A stretch of 12,600 nucleotides of DNA, from assembly GCA_046538945.1 (NCBI GenBank), contig JBKHHW010000085.1:1-12600 (forward strand), read 5' to 3'. Both the position numbers and the translations under genes were made by a program. Positions 6,345 to 12,518 of this stretch are shown piece by piece. Below the pieces are notes generated by a model, which worked only from the letters and a program-made list of their open reading frames with translations, searched no databases and was not told the DNA's origin. Within the stretch, counting starts at the first letter, position 1. Each line of letters opens with the position of its first letter. The DNA comes from JAEZKC01 sp046538945. GTDB taxonomy: Bacteria; Fibrobacterota; Chitinivibrionia; Chitinivibrionales; Chitinispirillaceae.

Positions 6345-7547
6345 CTAACCCTGACCTCCCATGACTTCACCAGCAAAAAGCACATGGCTGGCAATACCGG
6401 TCTTGATCGCAGTTTCATCCGGCAGGAAACGGGGTGAATGGATTCCCTCCATCTTTTTCTTTCCGGGCGGTCTCACCCCCAGATAGATATACAATCCGGG
6501 CACAAGCTGCTGGTACCTGGCGAAATCCTCCGCGTACATGCTGGGCACGGAGCGCCTGACAACGTTACCCCCGCCAAAATAATCCCTGAAAACTTCTTCG
6601 GACCTGCGGGTCAAATCCGGATTGTTGAAACCGGGAGGATAAGATTTTTCGAAGGTGATATCCGCGGAAGCTCTGTATGACAGGGCAGTCTGCTTCAAAG
6701 CGTCACGTATCCGCTTTTGAAAGAAATCCCGCAGCTCTTCGGAGTGCGTTCTGAGAGTGCCCTTGAAAACAGCAGTGTCGGGAATAATGTTTCTGAGGGT
6801 TCCGGACTGTATGAAACCCACGGTAAGAACAGCCGGCTCGAAAGAAGGCTTTTCTCTGCTGACAATGGTCTGAAGCTGCATAATCATGGCTGAAGCACAG
6901 ACGATCGGATCCACACTCGTTTCCGGTGTGGCCCCATGACCTCCCCTGCCCTTCACAGTGACATCAAAGGTGAGCACCCCTGCGTAGTCATAGCCCTCCT
7001 TCACTCCCACTGTGCCGGTTTTGTGATCAGCACTCACGTGAAGTCCGAACACCGCATTCGCATCTTTGGGAAACGCACCTGATTTTATAAGCCCGTAAGC
7101 CCCCCCCGGCTCCTCCTCCTCCGATGGCTGAAACAGGAACACAAGAGTCCCTTTCCAGGAATCCCTCAACTCACCCAGCACTTTCACTGCTCCCAGCAGG
7201 ATCGCCGTGTGCATATCATGTCCACAGGCATGCATCACCCCCTTTTTTGCAGACGCATAAGGTACCCTGTTCTCCTCCTGCAGAGGAAGGGCATCCATGT
7301 CGGCCCGAAGGACCACCGTTGGCCCCTTGCCGTTCACCTGCCGCAGTGATACCGCAGTTTTTTTGAGGTGGTACTGAGGTCTGAATCCCCAGGAAGCAAG
7401 AGTGGAGTAGACAAACTTTGCAGTTTCATACTCCTGACCGGAAAGTTCGGGATTCTGATGAATAGTGCGACGGATTTCCACAATCCGGGGATACACTTTC
7501 TCAATCAGTTCAGGAAGTCTTTCCCTGATATCTGTCGGGTTGCTCAT
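6345..7547 (-). CDS. M20-family (M20D) metal-dependent amidohydrolase
   Basis: A 400-residue cytoplasmic zinc or manganese amidohydrolase of the IAA-amino acid/hippurate hydrolase/aminoacylase group, which removes acyl groups from N-acyl amino acids. The family signature is LRADMDALP (80-88). Metal and catalytic residues appear in order: HACGHDMH with C108 and H110, QPSEEEEPGG with the Glu pair E143/E144, GLHVS with H170, and a C-terminal His in GIHSPRFLPDE. The dimerisation domain lies about 180-300, including KGRGGHGATPETSVDP. Length is normal for the family. The true substrate cannot be told; N-acetyl-diaminopimelate and cell-wall-derived N-acyl amino acids are possibilities. It lies 39 bases after the DUF58 gene on the same strand, so it may be the last gene of the moxR operon. 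AGGA precedes the ATG by about ten bases, next to a TACCGGTA dyad. Confidence 0.93.
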   Translation of the reverse strand: MSNPTDIRERLPELIEKVYPRIVEIRRTIHQNPELSGQEYETAKFVYSTLASWGFRPQYHLKKTAVSLRQVNGKGPTVVLRADMDALPLQEENRVPYASAKKGVMHACGHDMHTAILLGAVKVLGELRDSWKGTLVFLFQPSEEEEPGGAYGLIKSGAFPKDANAVFGLHVSADHKTGTVGVKEGYDYAGVLTFDVTVKGRGGHGATPETSVDPIVCASAMIMQLQTIVSREKPSFEPAVLTVGFIQSGTLRNIIPDTAVFKGTLRTHSEELRDFFQKRIRDALKQTALSYRASADITFEKSYPPGFNNPDLTRRSEEVFRDYFGGGNVVRRSVPSMYAEDFARYQQLVPGLYIYLGVRPPGKKKMEGIHSPRFLPDETAIKTGIASHVLFAGEVMGGQG

Positions 7548-7559
7548 AATGGTGCTTTC

Positions 7560-7595
7560 CTACCGGTAAATTTATGTACAACCCTGCTACCGGTA
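7560..7595. repeat. Repeated TACCGGTA dyad between the DUF58 and M20 genes
   Basis: The nine bases CTACCGGTA occur at 7560-7568 and again at 7587-7595, within a 39-base gap. TACCGGTA is its own reverse complement. The two copies are therefore either two identical operator-like palindromes 27 bases apart or the arms of an 8-bp hairpin with a 19-base loop. On the - strand the second copy is followed directly by GGAAAG, which with the preceding TA of the repeat forms the likely ribosome-binding site (TAGGAAAG) of the M20 gene. The pattern is seen; a role in expression is inferred. Confidence 0.6.
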
Positions 7596-8465
7596 CATTT
7601 TTTCCCGTTTTCTGAAGAATTTGACTATAGGATCAACATAGCCGGTCTGCGTCGAAACCCTGATCTCATCCACATTGATCATGCGGAGCAGGTTATCCAG
7701 AACAGCCCTTTTCTCCTGACGTTCTTTTTTGAACTGTTCATGCAGAGCTTTGCTTCGGGTATCAATCAGAAGCGTTTCTCCGGTCTCGGCATCCTCGAGT
7801 TCGATCAACCCCACCCGCGGAAGTTCATCCTCCCGTGGATCCTTAATGGACACCGCAACCAGATCGTGACGTTTGGAAGCGACACGCAGAGGGGCATCGT
7901 ATCCATCAGACATGAAATCAGAAACCAGAAACACCACACTGGTTTTGGTTTGAATCTGGTTGAGGAACTTGAGTGCTCCCCCGATATCGGTTCCCCTGTT
8001 GCGGGGTTTAGAATAAAGCAACTCCCGAATAACCCTCAACACATGGTTTCTACCTTTTCGGGGAGGTATGAAGGTTTCTATTTCGGATGTGAATATAATG
8101 AGTCCCACCCTGTCGTTGTTGCGGATGGCGGAAAACGCCAGAAGCGAACAGAGTTCAACCGCCATTTCACCTTTGAACTTTTCCACCGAACCGAAATCAC
8201 CCGAGGAGGATGCATCCACCATGAGCATCACCGTAAGCTCGCGCTCCTCGACGTGCTTCTTGATGTACGGAGTTCCCATCCGGGCCGTGACATTCCAGTC
8301 TATCGTGCGCACATCATCTCCATCCATATATGCGCGCACCTCGGAAAACTCCATTCCGCGGCCTTTGAACGCACTGTGATACTCACCCGAAAGTACCGAA
8401 TCCACGATACGCTTGGTACGGATCTCGATCTGACGGACTTTCTGCAATACTTCTTTGGGTATCAT
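7587..8465 (-). CDS. DUF58 protein with a von Willebrand A-like MIDAS motif
   Basis: A 292-residue soluble DUF58 protein, the usual partner of MoxR ATPases. The DUF58 signature reads SAFKGRGMEFSEVR then YMDGDDVRTIDWNVTAR (residues 31-62). The vWA-like part begins at about 77 with VMLMVDASSSGDF, whose D84-x-S86-x-S88 is a complete MIDAS motif. The MIDAS Thr is probably in NRGTDIGGAL and the later Asp in VSDFMSDG. No transmembrane segment is present, so it is cytoplasmic, unlike the membrane-bound BatA/BatB proteins. Its ATG lies three bases after the stop of the TPR gene and uses an AGG inside that gene, so translation is coupled. By family precedent it would act with the MoxR ATPase in assembling or activating a protein complex; the client is unknown. 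Confidence 0.93.
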   Translation of the reverse strand: MIPKEVLQKVRQIEIRTKRIVDSVLSGEYHSAFKGRGMEFSEVRAYMDGDDVRTIDWNVTARMGTPYIKKHVEERELTVMLMVDASSSGDFGSVEKFKGEMAVELCSLLAFSAIRNNDRVGLIIFTSEIETFIPPRKGRNHVLRVIRELLYSKPRNRGTDIGGALKFLNQIQTKTSVVFLVSDFMSDGYDAPLRVASKRHDLVAVSIKDPREDELPRVGLIELEDAETGETLLIDTRSKALHEQFKKERQEKRAVLDNLLRMINVDEIRVSTQTGYVDPIVKFFRKREKMYR

Positions 8466-8468
8466 AGT

Positions 8469-9437
8469 TTACCTGCCCATATCTGAAATGGACTGTTCAA
8501 TCAGATCCAGATGCTGCATTCTGGAACGCGCCATTATTCTCAGAATAAGGCCAAGGACAGCTAAGCCGATTCCGATACCGCCGATTATTATCAGCCAGGA
8601 CTCGTACTTTTCCGCCTGTACCCTCTTCTGAGACCGCTCGCGTGCTCTTTCCAGAACCATTCTCGATCTGTTTCTCAATTCATTCACTGTTTTTTTATCC
8701 AATTCCCCGGTAGGTTTCAGATTGTTCTGCTTTTGGAACCTCCGGACATTTCCCACCAGATCTTCGCCCGCAAAACCCAAAATACTCAACAAATTTATCA
8801 CTTCCGCCCTGATACGTCCCCTCTGCTCCTTTGCCACGGGCAGAAACTCCATTCCGTTGGAAAAAGACTTTCCGAACGGATACTGCTCCGCAAGCATTGT
8901 ATAGGCATCAAGCGCTTTTTCGTAATCGCCGGATGTGTGGTAATGAAACGCGATTTCGAAAAGTGCATCATCAGCCACATCACTGCGGGGTGACTCTTCG
9001 AGAATGCTCTCCATGATGCTCATCGCCTTCTGAGGGTCGGAGAGCTGGCGGTATGTTTTGCCAACCCACAGCTTATAGCTGGACCGGGGCTGAACGGAGT
9101 CAGCGTACATGAAATTCTTCAGTGCGGTCTGGTAATCCCCGTCTTCGAAGAACTCCAGCCCGGAGGTGAAATAGAGCTGGGGTGGATCCTTTTTCCGTCC
9201 GATATGAAGATCTGTTTTGGCGCGGGCTTTCTTTTCGTGCTGAGGAAGCAGGCGGGGCCCGATGGAAGGAGAAGGTTTTTCAGGGGTTTTCTTCACCTCA
9301 TTTTTGTCCACGAAGATGACGCCCTTCTGCTCGTCATAGACCATGATCTTGTCCTGTGCGGAAGGGGTTCTCGCCGAGGCCAGTATACACAGGATAAAAA
9401 AAGACCACCGATGCTTCATATTTCTGGAATTCCTCAT
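8469..9437 (-). CDS. Periplasmic TPR protein with peptidoglycan-binding domain and C-terminal membrane anchor
   Basis: A 322-residue protein. An N-terminal signal peptide runs to about A27 (FFILCILASARTPSA). A charged, proline-containing linker follows. Three TPR-like repeats lie at about 87-117 (SGLEFFEDGDYQTALKNF), 119-150 and 155-187 (AFHYHTSGDYEKALDAYTML). A short peptidoglycan-binding (PG_binding_1-like) segment at about 212-252 includes VRRFQKQNNLKPTGELDKKTV. A single membrane helix at about 281-303 precedes a 19-residue tail. The topology suggests a periplasmic body with a cytoplasmic tail. In many moxR operons a TPR protein (BatC/BatE-like) is present, but this domain combination is unusual to me. 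The ATG at 9437 has AGGGGA upstream. Codon 7 (ATG, 9419) would give a more compact signal peptide and has GAGGA upstream, so the start is uncertain by six codons. Confidence 0.82.
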   Translation of the reverse strand: MRNSRNMKHRWSFFILCILASARTPSAQDKIMVYDEQKGVIFVDKNEVKKTPEKPSPSIGPRLLPQHEKKARAKTDLHIGRKKDPPQLYFTSGLEFFEDGDYQTALKNFMYADSVQPRSSYKLWVGKTYRQLSDPQKAMSIMESILEESPRSDVADDALFEIAFHYHTSGDYEKALDAYTMLAEQYPFGKSFSNGMEFLPVAKEQRGRIRAEVINLLSILGFAGEDLVGNVRRFQKQNNLKPTGELDKKTVNELRNRSRMVLERARERSQKRVQAEKYESWLIIIGGIGIGLAVLGLILRIMARSRMQHLDLIEQSISDMGR

Positions 9438-9478
9438 TCTTGTCCCCTGGGGGCCTGCAGAAACCCGACTTGACCGAC

Positions 9479-9553
9479 TCAGGGATGGGCGTCATGTTTT
9501 GCCCTGAGCAGGGTTCCCTGTTTTTCCCCGGAGGTGAGATTGTGACAGGTCAT
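9479..9553 (-). CDS. Possible 24-codon upstream ORF within the palindromic region
   Basis: On the - strand an ATG at 9553 is preceded by GGAGGTGA, an eight-base match to the extended Shine-Dalgarno consensus, with seven bases between GGAGG and the ATG. This is the best ribosome-binding site in the window. The frame runs 24 codons to TGA at 9479-9481, ending 41 bases before the TPR gene start. The ribosome-binding site is one arm of the 44-base palindrome at 9526-9569, so RNA folding would hide it. The peptide has no recognisable motif or hydrophobic stretch. It could be a regulatory upstream frame or a chance product of the repeat; I lean slightly to chance. Confidence 0.25.
   Translation of the reverse strand: MTCHNLTSGEKQGTLLRAKHDAHP
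9480..9520. repeat. CAGGG/CCCTG half-site cluster upstream of the TPR gene
   Basis: CAGGG at 9480-9484 and 9509-9513 alternates with CCCTG at 9502-9506 and 9516-9520, giving several competing small hairpins. The outer pair extends to CAGGGA/TCCCTG, and the inner pair CCCTG-AG-CAGGG could fold alone. CCCCTGGGGG follows at 9444-9453, close to the ribosome-binding site of the TPR gene. On the + strand T5 follows the outer stem, but no + strand gene precedes it, so it is not called a terminator. Function unknown. Confidence 0.45.
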
Positions 9554-9569
9554 TCTGTCACCTCCGGGG
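9526..9569. repeat. 44-base palindromic element, copy 1
   Basis: CCCCGGAGGTGA (9526-9537), a 20-base centre, then its perfect reverse complement TCACCTCCGGGG (9558-9569). The arms include GGAGGTGA, the extended Shine-Dalgarno sequence, opposite TCACCTCC, the 16S rRNA anti-Shine-Dalgarno sequence. A second overlapping hairpin is possible in the centre (GTGACAG 9542-9548 with CTGTCAC 9555-9561). Copy 2 has identical arms and the same total length. It lies between moxR and the TPR gene and may be a mobile or intergenic palindromic repeat of this genome, an RNA control element or a DNA-binding site. Confidence 0.85.
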
Positions 9570-9602
9570 CGATCTCTGAATCCACCTCTTATCAACAGTA
9601 TA

Positions 9603-9646
9603 CCCCGGAGGTGAATTTGTGATACGGTACTGATTCACCTCCGGGG
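9603..9646. repeat. 44-base palindromic element, copy 2
   Basis: The same 12-base arms (CCCCGGAGGTGA and TCACCTCCGGGG) again flank a 20-base centre, here extended to 13 paired bases by one A/T pair. It begins exactly 77 bases after copy 1. The centres differ in about half their positions but share TTGTGA just inside the left arm. Equal arms with a diverged centre of constant length suggest that the arms and the spacing are what is kept. On the - strand it lies six bases after the moxR stop codon. Neither orientation is followed by a T run, so it is not a standard terminator. Confidence 0.85.
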
Positions 9647-9652
9647 CGTGGA

Positions 9653-10642
9653 TCAGGGGACTTCGACACTGTCGAAGACCTTCTGAACTATCTGCTCCGG
9701 GGTGATATTTTCCGCTTCCGCCTCGTAGGTAACTATGACACGATGGCGCAAAATGTCCATACCCACCGATTTGACATCCTCCGGAGTGACATACCCTCTT
9801 CCCCGGATGAACGCATGGGCCCGGGCGGCCCGGGTGAGAAAAAGGGTAGCACGCGGAGAAGCCCCGTAGGCGATCAGATCCTTCATATCGGCCAAACCCG
9901 CCGTTTCCGGTTCACGGGTTGCGAAAACCAGATTGACTATGTAGTCCTCGACTCTGGAATCCATGTATATCGATCCGACCAGTTCACGTGCGGCCAGAAG
10001 TTTTTCCACCTTCACTACCGGAGAAACCTCGGGGACAACACCGGAGGCCATGCGGCTGAGTATCTGCTTTTCCTCCTCCTTTGAAGGATAGACGATCTTA
10101 AGTTTGAGCATGAAACGGTCAACCTGGGCTTCCGGCAGAGGATAGGTACCCTCCTGTTCGATGGGGTTCTGAGTGGCGAGAACCAGGAAGGGTTCTTCCA
10201 GGCTGTAGGTGTCATCACCGATGGTGACCTGGCGTTCCTGCATAGCCTCCAGAAGCGCACTCTGAACCTTTGCCGGAGCGCGGTTTATTTCATCCGCCAA
10301 GATGATATTGGAGAACAGAGGACCCCTTTTGGGAACAAATTCGCCGGTCTTCTGATTGTAGACCATCGTACCCACTATGTCCGCCGGCAGCAGATCAGGT
10401 GTGAACTGAATGCGTTTGAAACCGGTGTCGACCGCTTTTGCCAGAGTGGAGATGGCCAGGGTTTTAGCCAGTCCCGGCACTCCTTCCAGAAGGATGTGTC
10501 CCCGGGTGAGCAGCCCAACCAGGAGCCGGTCCACCATTTTGGACTGTCCCACAATCACTTTGGCCATTTCTGTTTTCAGCAAAGAGACAAAACTGCTCTC
10601 CTCCTTGACCTTTTCGTTAAGCTGGGAAATGTCCACGCTCAT
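9653..10642 (-). CDS. moxR: MoxR-family AAA+ ATPase
   Basis: A 329-residue AAA+ ATPase of the MoxR/RavA clade, a chaperone-like enzyme that acts with vWA-domain partners. Walker A is GVPGLAKT (54-61) and Walker B is NIILADEINR with D117/E118, followed by the family segment AKVQSALLEAMQERQVTIG. Sensor 1 is in VLATQNP and sensor 2 in YGASPRATLFL. The C-terminal lid domain is complete. I place the start at the ATG at 10642, which has AGGAGG nine bases upstream; the frame is open further to an ATG at 10684, but those 14 extra residues lack a ribosome-binding site and precede the normal family N-terminus. It is the first gene of a - strand operon with the TPR/peptidoglycan-binding and DUF58 genes, separated from them by two palindromic elements. 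Confidence 0.94.
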   Translation of the reverse strand: MSVDISQLNEKVKEESSFVSLLKTEMAKVIVGQSKMVDRLLVGLLTRGHILLEGVPGLAKTLAISTLAKAVDTGFKRIQFTPDLLPADIVGTMVYNQKTGEFVPKRGPLFSNIILADEINRAPAKVQSALLEAMQERQVTIGDDTYSLEEPFLVLATQNPIEQEGTYPLPEAQVDRFMLKLKIVYPSKEEEKQILSRMASGVVPEVSPVVKVEKLLAARELVGSIYMDSRVEDYIVNLVFATREPETAGLADMKDLIAYGASPRATLFLTRAARAHAFIRGRGYVTPEDVKSVGMDILRHRVIVTYEAEAENITPEQIVQKVFDSVEVP

Positions 10643-10708
10643 GAAATCTTTCCTCCTGCACTCGATTGTGATCAGAAGCGGCACCGGTTTGGAACCGCCA
10701 AAACGATA

Positions 10709-10714
10709 ATTATA
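10709..10714 (-). promoter_or_regulatory. Candidate -10 box for the moxR operon
   Basis: On the - strand TATAAT (10714 to 10709) lies in an AT-rich stretch about 67 bases before the moxR ATG, a normal distance for a promoter. No good -35 hexamer stands at the usual 16-18 bases, so the call rests on the -10 match and position only. The 162-base gap 10643-10804 separates divergent genes and also contains two T7 runs (10771-10777, 10781-10787) upstream of the small + strand gene. Confidence 0.3.
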
Positions 10715-10804
10715 TATTTAACTGTAGCAGGCGCAGGAATAAACCCGTCCTGAAGATTATTAAAAATAGCTTTTTTTAACTTTTTTTCAAAATTTGCCGC
10801 AAGT

Positions 10805-10981
10805 ATGATAAAACTAATTATAGCATTACTTATATATTTCTCGCTAAGAGTTGCATGGACGGCAATCAGGGGACTTTTTTACAAGAAATCCGATCCCCGA
10901 ACCGAACCTTCTTCCTCAGGCCGGAATCGCTACGATCTGCTGGGAAAAGATGTTTCGGATGCCGACTTTGAAGAAGTTTGA
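10805..10981 (+). CDS. Small membrane-anchored protein with acidic C-terminus, unknown function
   Basis: A 58-residue frame from ATG 10805 to TGA 10979-10981. Residues about 3-25 (KLIIALLIYFSLRVAWTAIR) form one amphipathic-to-hydrophobic membrane helix, followed by a basic patch, a Ser/Pro/Arg linker and a distinctive acidic end, YDLLGKDVSDADFEEV (43-58). That end looks like a conserved docking motif rather than random sequence, and I recall similar tails on short hypothetical proteins of FCB bacteria, without being able to name the family. No strong Shine-Dalgarno sequence precedes the ATG (only GCAAG), which is the main doubt. The STAS gene starts 27 bases after the stop on the same strand, so the two are likely co-transcribed. 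It is divergent from moxR. Confidence 0.68.
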   Translation: MIKLIIALLIYFSLRVAWTAIRGLFYKKSDPRTEPSSSGRNRYDLLGKDVSDADFEEV

Positions 10982-11008
10982 AATTTCACTATTTTCAGGA
11001 GTTTTTTC

Positions 11009-11368
11009 GTGGAGCTTTCTATCACAACCATAAGTGATTTCAAGGTGATCAAACCCTCAGGGCGCATAGACTGGGAGAATGCCCGTCTGCTGGACAAGGA
11101 GATACATCAGCTGGTGGATGAGGGTTTCTGCCATATCGCTTTTAACCTGGATGAGGTGACTTTCATCTGCAGTGGCGGGATCGGAGCGTTGGTATACAAT
11201 TTGAATAAAGTAAAAAAGATGGGTGGAGCAATTTATATTATTGCTGCCAACGAGTATATAAACTACATTTTCGAGACTCTCAAGTTCGATCTGCTGTTTG
11301 AAGGGTATCTGTACAAAACATTCGAGGAGTTTTCCTCAAACGTACTGGAGCAGAAACAGAATATATGA
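11009..11368 (+). CDS. STAS-domain protein (anti-sigma factor antagonist-like)
   Basis: A 119-residue single STAS domain of the SpoIIAA/RsbV type, which normally binds an anti-sigma factor kinase to free a sigma factor. The core spans about residues 4-110: SGRIDWENA (17-25), then AFNLDEVTFICSGGIGALVYNLNKVKKMGG. Aligned by eye with the SpoIIAA motif MDSSGLG, this protein reads ICSGGIG (53-59), so the Asp is Cys54 and the serine normally phosphorylated is Gly56; only Ser55 remains. I infer that it is not switched by the usual kinase, or uses Ser55. No kinase or phosphatase gene is nearby. The start is GTG at 11009, with AGGAG at 10997-11001, seven bases away. Its stop overlaps the manA start by four bases (ATGA). 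Confidence 0.85.
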   Translation: MELSITTISDFKVIKPSGRIDWENARLLDKEIHQLVDEGFCHIAFNLDEVTFICSGGIGALVYNLNKVKKMGGAIYIIAANEYINYIFETLKFDLLFEGYLYKTFEEFSSNVLEQKQNI

Positions 11369-12462
11369 ACTACAACATGGCGGAACCGTTTCTTCTCAAG
11401 CCTATTTTCAAAGAGAAGATCTGGGGCGGGACCGCCCTCAGGGATAAACTCGGAAAAGACCTGCCTGGATACAACGTCGGGGAATCATGGGAAATCAGCG
11501 GCTTTGACAACGAACAGACCCCCGTTCTCAAAGGGGCACTGGCCGGAATTTCCTTAGGCGAGCTTTATTCAGCTGAACCCCGGAAGCTGGTGGGCGACAG
11601 CGCATTCACCCCCGATTTCCCACTCCTTTTCAAATTCATTGATGCAGAGGAGAAGCTCTCCGTTCAGGTTCATCCTGATGATCAGCAGACTGTTTCCCAC
11701 AACTGGGGCAAGTCGGGTAAATCCGAATGCTGGTATATCGTTGATGCTCACGAGGATGCACGGATAATCGTCGGTTTCAGACCCGGGGTATCCGCCCGAG
11801 AGATCAAGAATGCCGTTCTCTCCGATGCACTGCCTGAAGTCCTCAACTACGTTCCCATCGCTCCGGGGGATGTGCTCTATATTCCCGCCGGCACGGTGCA
11901 TGCAATTCTGGAAGGGACTCTGATCTATGAGGTGCAGCAGGCCTCCGACATCACCCTGCGCCTTCATGACTGGAACCGCACCGATGAAGAGGGCAAAAGC
12001 AGAAAACTGCATATAGACGAGGCGCTTTCAGTTCTGGACACCACTTCGGGAAACTACAAGATCGAGCCGGTGATCTTAGACGAACCCAACGGGATCAAAC
12101 ACTCCTACCGGGCGGCCAGCCGGTATTTCGCACTGGAGCAGTACGCGTTTTTCAGAAACGCTCAGACCTATTTACATCCTAAAAGCTCTTTCAGGGCCGT
12201 TTCGGTTATCGGAGAGCCGGTACAGCTGATCCACCGCACGGGGAGCCTGCTGGTCGGAAAAGGGCAGTCCGCTGTAATACCGGCAGATCTCAAGGATGTC
12301 TGGGTTTCCGGTACTGCCGGATCCCGTTTTCTGCTCACCTCCGTCCCCGATCTCAAAGAGGAGATCGTTGAACCTCTTGTGGCTCTGGGGTTGCCCCGGG
12401 AGGCGATCGCGCTTCTGGGGGGATATGAGGGAAAGAATGATCTGCTGAAGGTGCTGCACTGA
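11365..12462 (+). CDS. manA: Mannose-6-phosphate isomerase, type I (class I PMI)
   Basis: A 365-residue zinc enzyme that interconverts fructose 6-phosphate and mannose 6-phosphate, feeding GDP-mannose and thus surface polysaccharide synthesis. Zinc ligands appear in order: Gln101 and His103 in QVHPDD, Glu121 in GKSECWYI, and a distal His179 in IPAGTVHAI within the cupin fold. The N-terminal motif LKPIFKEKIWGG and the segment LRLHDWNR are typical of the short bacterial type I enzymes (about 310-390 residues). The start at 11365 overlaps the STAS stop as ATGA, indicating translational coupling. A second ATG at codon 5 has no ribosome-binding site of its own. The downstream 138 bases show no clear terminator. 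The coupling to a STAS gene is unusual and suggests shared regulation. Confidence 0.95.
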   Translation: MNYNMAEPFLLKPIFKEKIWGGTALRDKLGKDLPGYNVGESWEISGFDNEQTPVLKGALAGISLGELYSAEPRKLVGDSAFTPDFPLLFKFIDAEEKLSVQVHPDDQQTVSHNWGKSGKSECWYIVDAHEDARIIVGFRPGVSAREIKNAVLSDALPEVLNYVPIAPGDVLYIPAGTVHAILEGTLIYEVQQASDITLRLHDWNRTDEEGKSRKLHIDEALSVLDTTSGNYKIEPVILDEPNGIKHSYRAASRYFALEQYAFFRNAQTYLHPKSSFRAVSVIGEPVQLIHRTGSLLVGKGQSAVIPADLKDVWVSGTAGSRFLLTSVPDLKEEIVEPLVALGLPREAIALLGGYEGKNDLLKVLH

Positions 12463-12518
12463 TTTTCTGTTCCCAAGGACAGCCCAACACATCCATTCTG
12501 CATTTCACAACGGAGCCG

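Noticed and set aside
7368..8486. A 372-codon open frame on the + strand opposite the DUF58 gene and the M20 gene start
   Set aside because: It lies antisense to two genes with complete family motifs. Its product is rich in His, Phe and Arg with no recognisable domain, and it has no ribosome-binding site. It is a reading-frame shadow of G+C-rich codons.
9526..9569. Palindrome copy 1 as an intrinsic terminator
   Set aside because: On the - strand, the direction of the operon, it is followed by a run of A, not T, and on the + strand no gene precedes it and no T run follows.
9526..9646. A CRISPR array or integron-type repeats
   Set aside because: There are only two copies. Each is itself a long palindrome with a variable centre, and no cas or integrase gene is near.
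11569..12012. A 147-codon frame on the - strand inside manA
   Set aside because: It is antisense to the conserved catalytic part of manA, without a ribosome-binding site or a recognisable domain.
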